Assembly: GCA_009746045.1 (NCBI GenBank)
Contig: RPFO01000103.1
Span: forward strand, 844,143 to 908,142
Origin: Mesostigma viride
Taxonomy: Eukaryota > Streptophyta > Mesostigmatophyceae > Mesostigmatales > Mesostigmataceae
Direction of reading: 5' to 3'
Length of the DNA: 64,000 nucleotides
In this document: positions 63,435 through 64,000 of the stretch, one piece after another
Numbering within the stretch: position 1 is the first letter of the stretch
How the letters are laid out: each line of letters opens with the position of its first letter
Notes under the pieces: generated by a model
Told to the model about the DNA's origin: nothing
Seen by the model: only the letters and a program-made list of their open reading frames with translations
Databases searched by the model: none
Position numbers and translations under genes: made by a program

Positions 63435-63850
63435 AGCAACAGAAACGACGGCGGGCGTAACTATCATGGGAAACTTTGATATCACAAGATCACAATGGAC
63501 ACGAACGCGCTGCAACTTTCACGACATATTCTTCGACATCGAAAATAAAAAGAAACGACGGCGGGCGTAACTATCATGAAACATTGATCTTACAAGAAGC
63601 TGACGGGGATGCAACTTTCACGACAAACACTTCGACATCGAAGATGCAAAAGAAACGACGGCGGCGTAACTATCATGGAAAGATTGAGCTTACAAGATGA
63701 CAAGTTAACTGACGGGGTGCATCTTTCACGAGATATATTTCGACATCGAAAAGGCAAAAGAAACGACGGCGGGCGTAACTAGCACAACCAATGTTGGTCA
63801 TGTGCTCTTCCAGTAAGACAAGAAACGACGGCGGGCGTAACTATCACACG
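63435..63850 (-). repeat. Array of five GTTACGCCCGCCGTCGTTTC units
   Basis: Plus strand copies of AGAAACGACGGCGGGCGTAA at about 63,440, 63,552, 63,653 (one base short), 63,761 and 63,821. The first three intervals are about 100-110 bp and also share AACTTTCACGA and the inverted repeat TTCGACATCGAA. It is the densest occurrence of the cluster motif and lies upstream of the leftward genes. Confidence 0.9.
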
Positions 63851-63887
63851 GTCCAGGAAGAGTGACGTTGGCAGAATTATGGTGTTT

Positions 63888-64000
63888 GTAAAAGGGGGGG
63901 GGGGTGAGAGAGAGAGAAGAGAGGAGAGAGGAGAGGGAGGGAGATTGAGAGATAGAAAATAGGAGAGAGAAGGGGTGAGGAGAGAGGAGGAGAGAGAGAG
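63888..64000. repeat. G run and (GA)n microsatellite at window edge
   Basis: GGGGGGGG followed by GA-rich repeats to the end of the window. Confidence 0.9.

Noticed and set aside
63435-63850. Hammerhead ribozymes in the GAAAC...GCGTA repeat array
   Set aside because: GAAAC-stem-GUA resembles part of the core, but no CUGANGA box at the needed distance and no stem II/I pairing were found. Several variants break the stem.

Overview
This is eukaryotic nuclear DNA. It has long GT-AG introns, protein families typical of flagellated, mitochondrion-bearing cells (LisH-type katanin, mitochondrial RecA, an ATPase-inhibitor-like protein), a Penelope-like reverse transcriptase, and a very high load of micro- and minisatellites. 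A unicellular or simple alga with a katanin-like-2 gene and an organellar RecA is the best guess. The sequence alone does not fix the taxon.

Layout. 1-2 kb: the last exon of an unknown gene and a frame-broken ankyrin-repeat gene. 2.2-9 kb, minus strand: a multi-exon membrane protein. 11.2-30.6 kb, plus strand: a complete KATNAL2-type katanin that I rebuilt as 18 phase-consistent exons (515 aa). 31-33.4 kb: nested relics of mobile elements. 33.8-45.1 kb, minus strand: a complete mitochondrial RecA in 8 phase-consistent exons (475 aa). 45.9-46.8 kb, plus strand: a three-exon gene for a small IF1/IATP-like protein, divergent from RecA. 48.0-49.9 kb, plus strand: a Penelope-like element with one frameshift. 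50.9-63.4 kb, minus strand: a tightly packed, same-strand cluster of unknown genes, one with a complete MYND zinc finger and two with what looks like the first half of one. A 1.7-kb TTAA-flanked inverted-repeat element interrupts this cluster, and a 20-bp GC-rich motif is scattered through it in one orientation.

The most striking pattern is in the introns. They carry degenerate copies (here called 'echoes') of the adjoining exon edge together with its splice donor or acceptor. Some form regular tandem ladders, with a period of about 78 bp after KATNAL2 exon 6 and about 86 bp beside RecA exon 7. The pattern occurs in four unrelated genes on both strands, so it looks like a general process of intron growth in this genome.

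In the 50.9-58 kb gene, reading-frame changes of the -1 type fall in or near G/C homopolymers, so sequencing error and real recoding must be separated. All exon models come from reading splice sites, phase and family similarity by eye. No alignment or transcript data were available.
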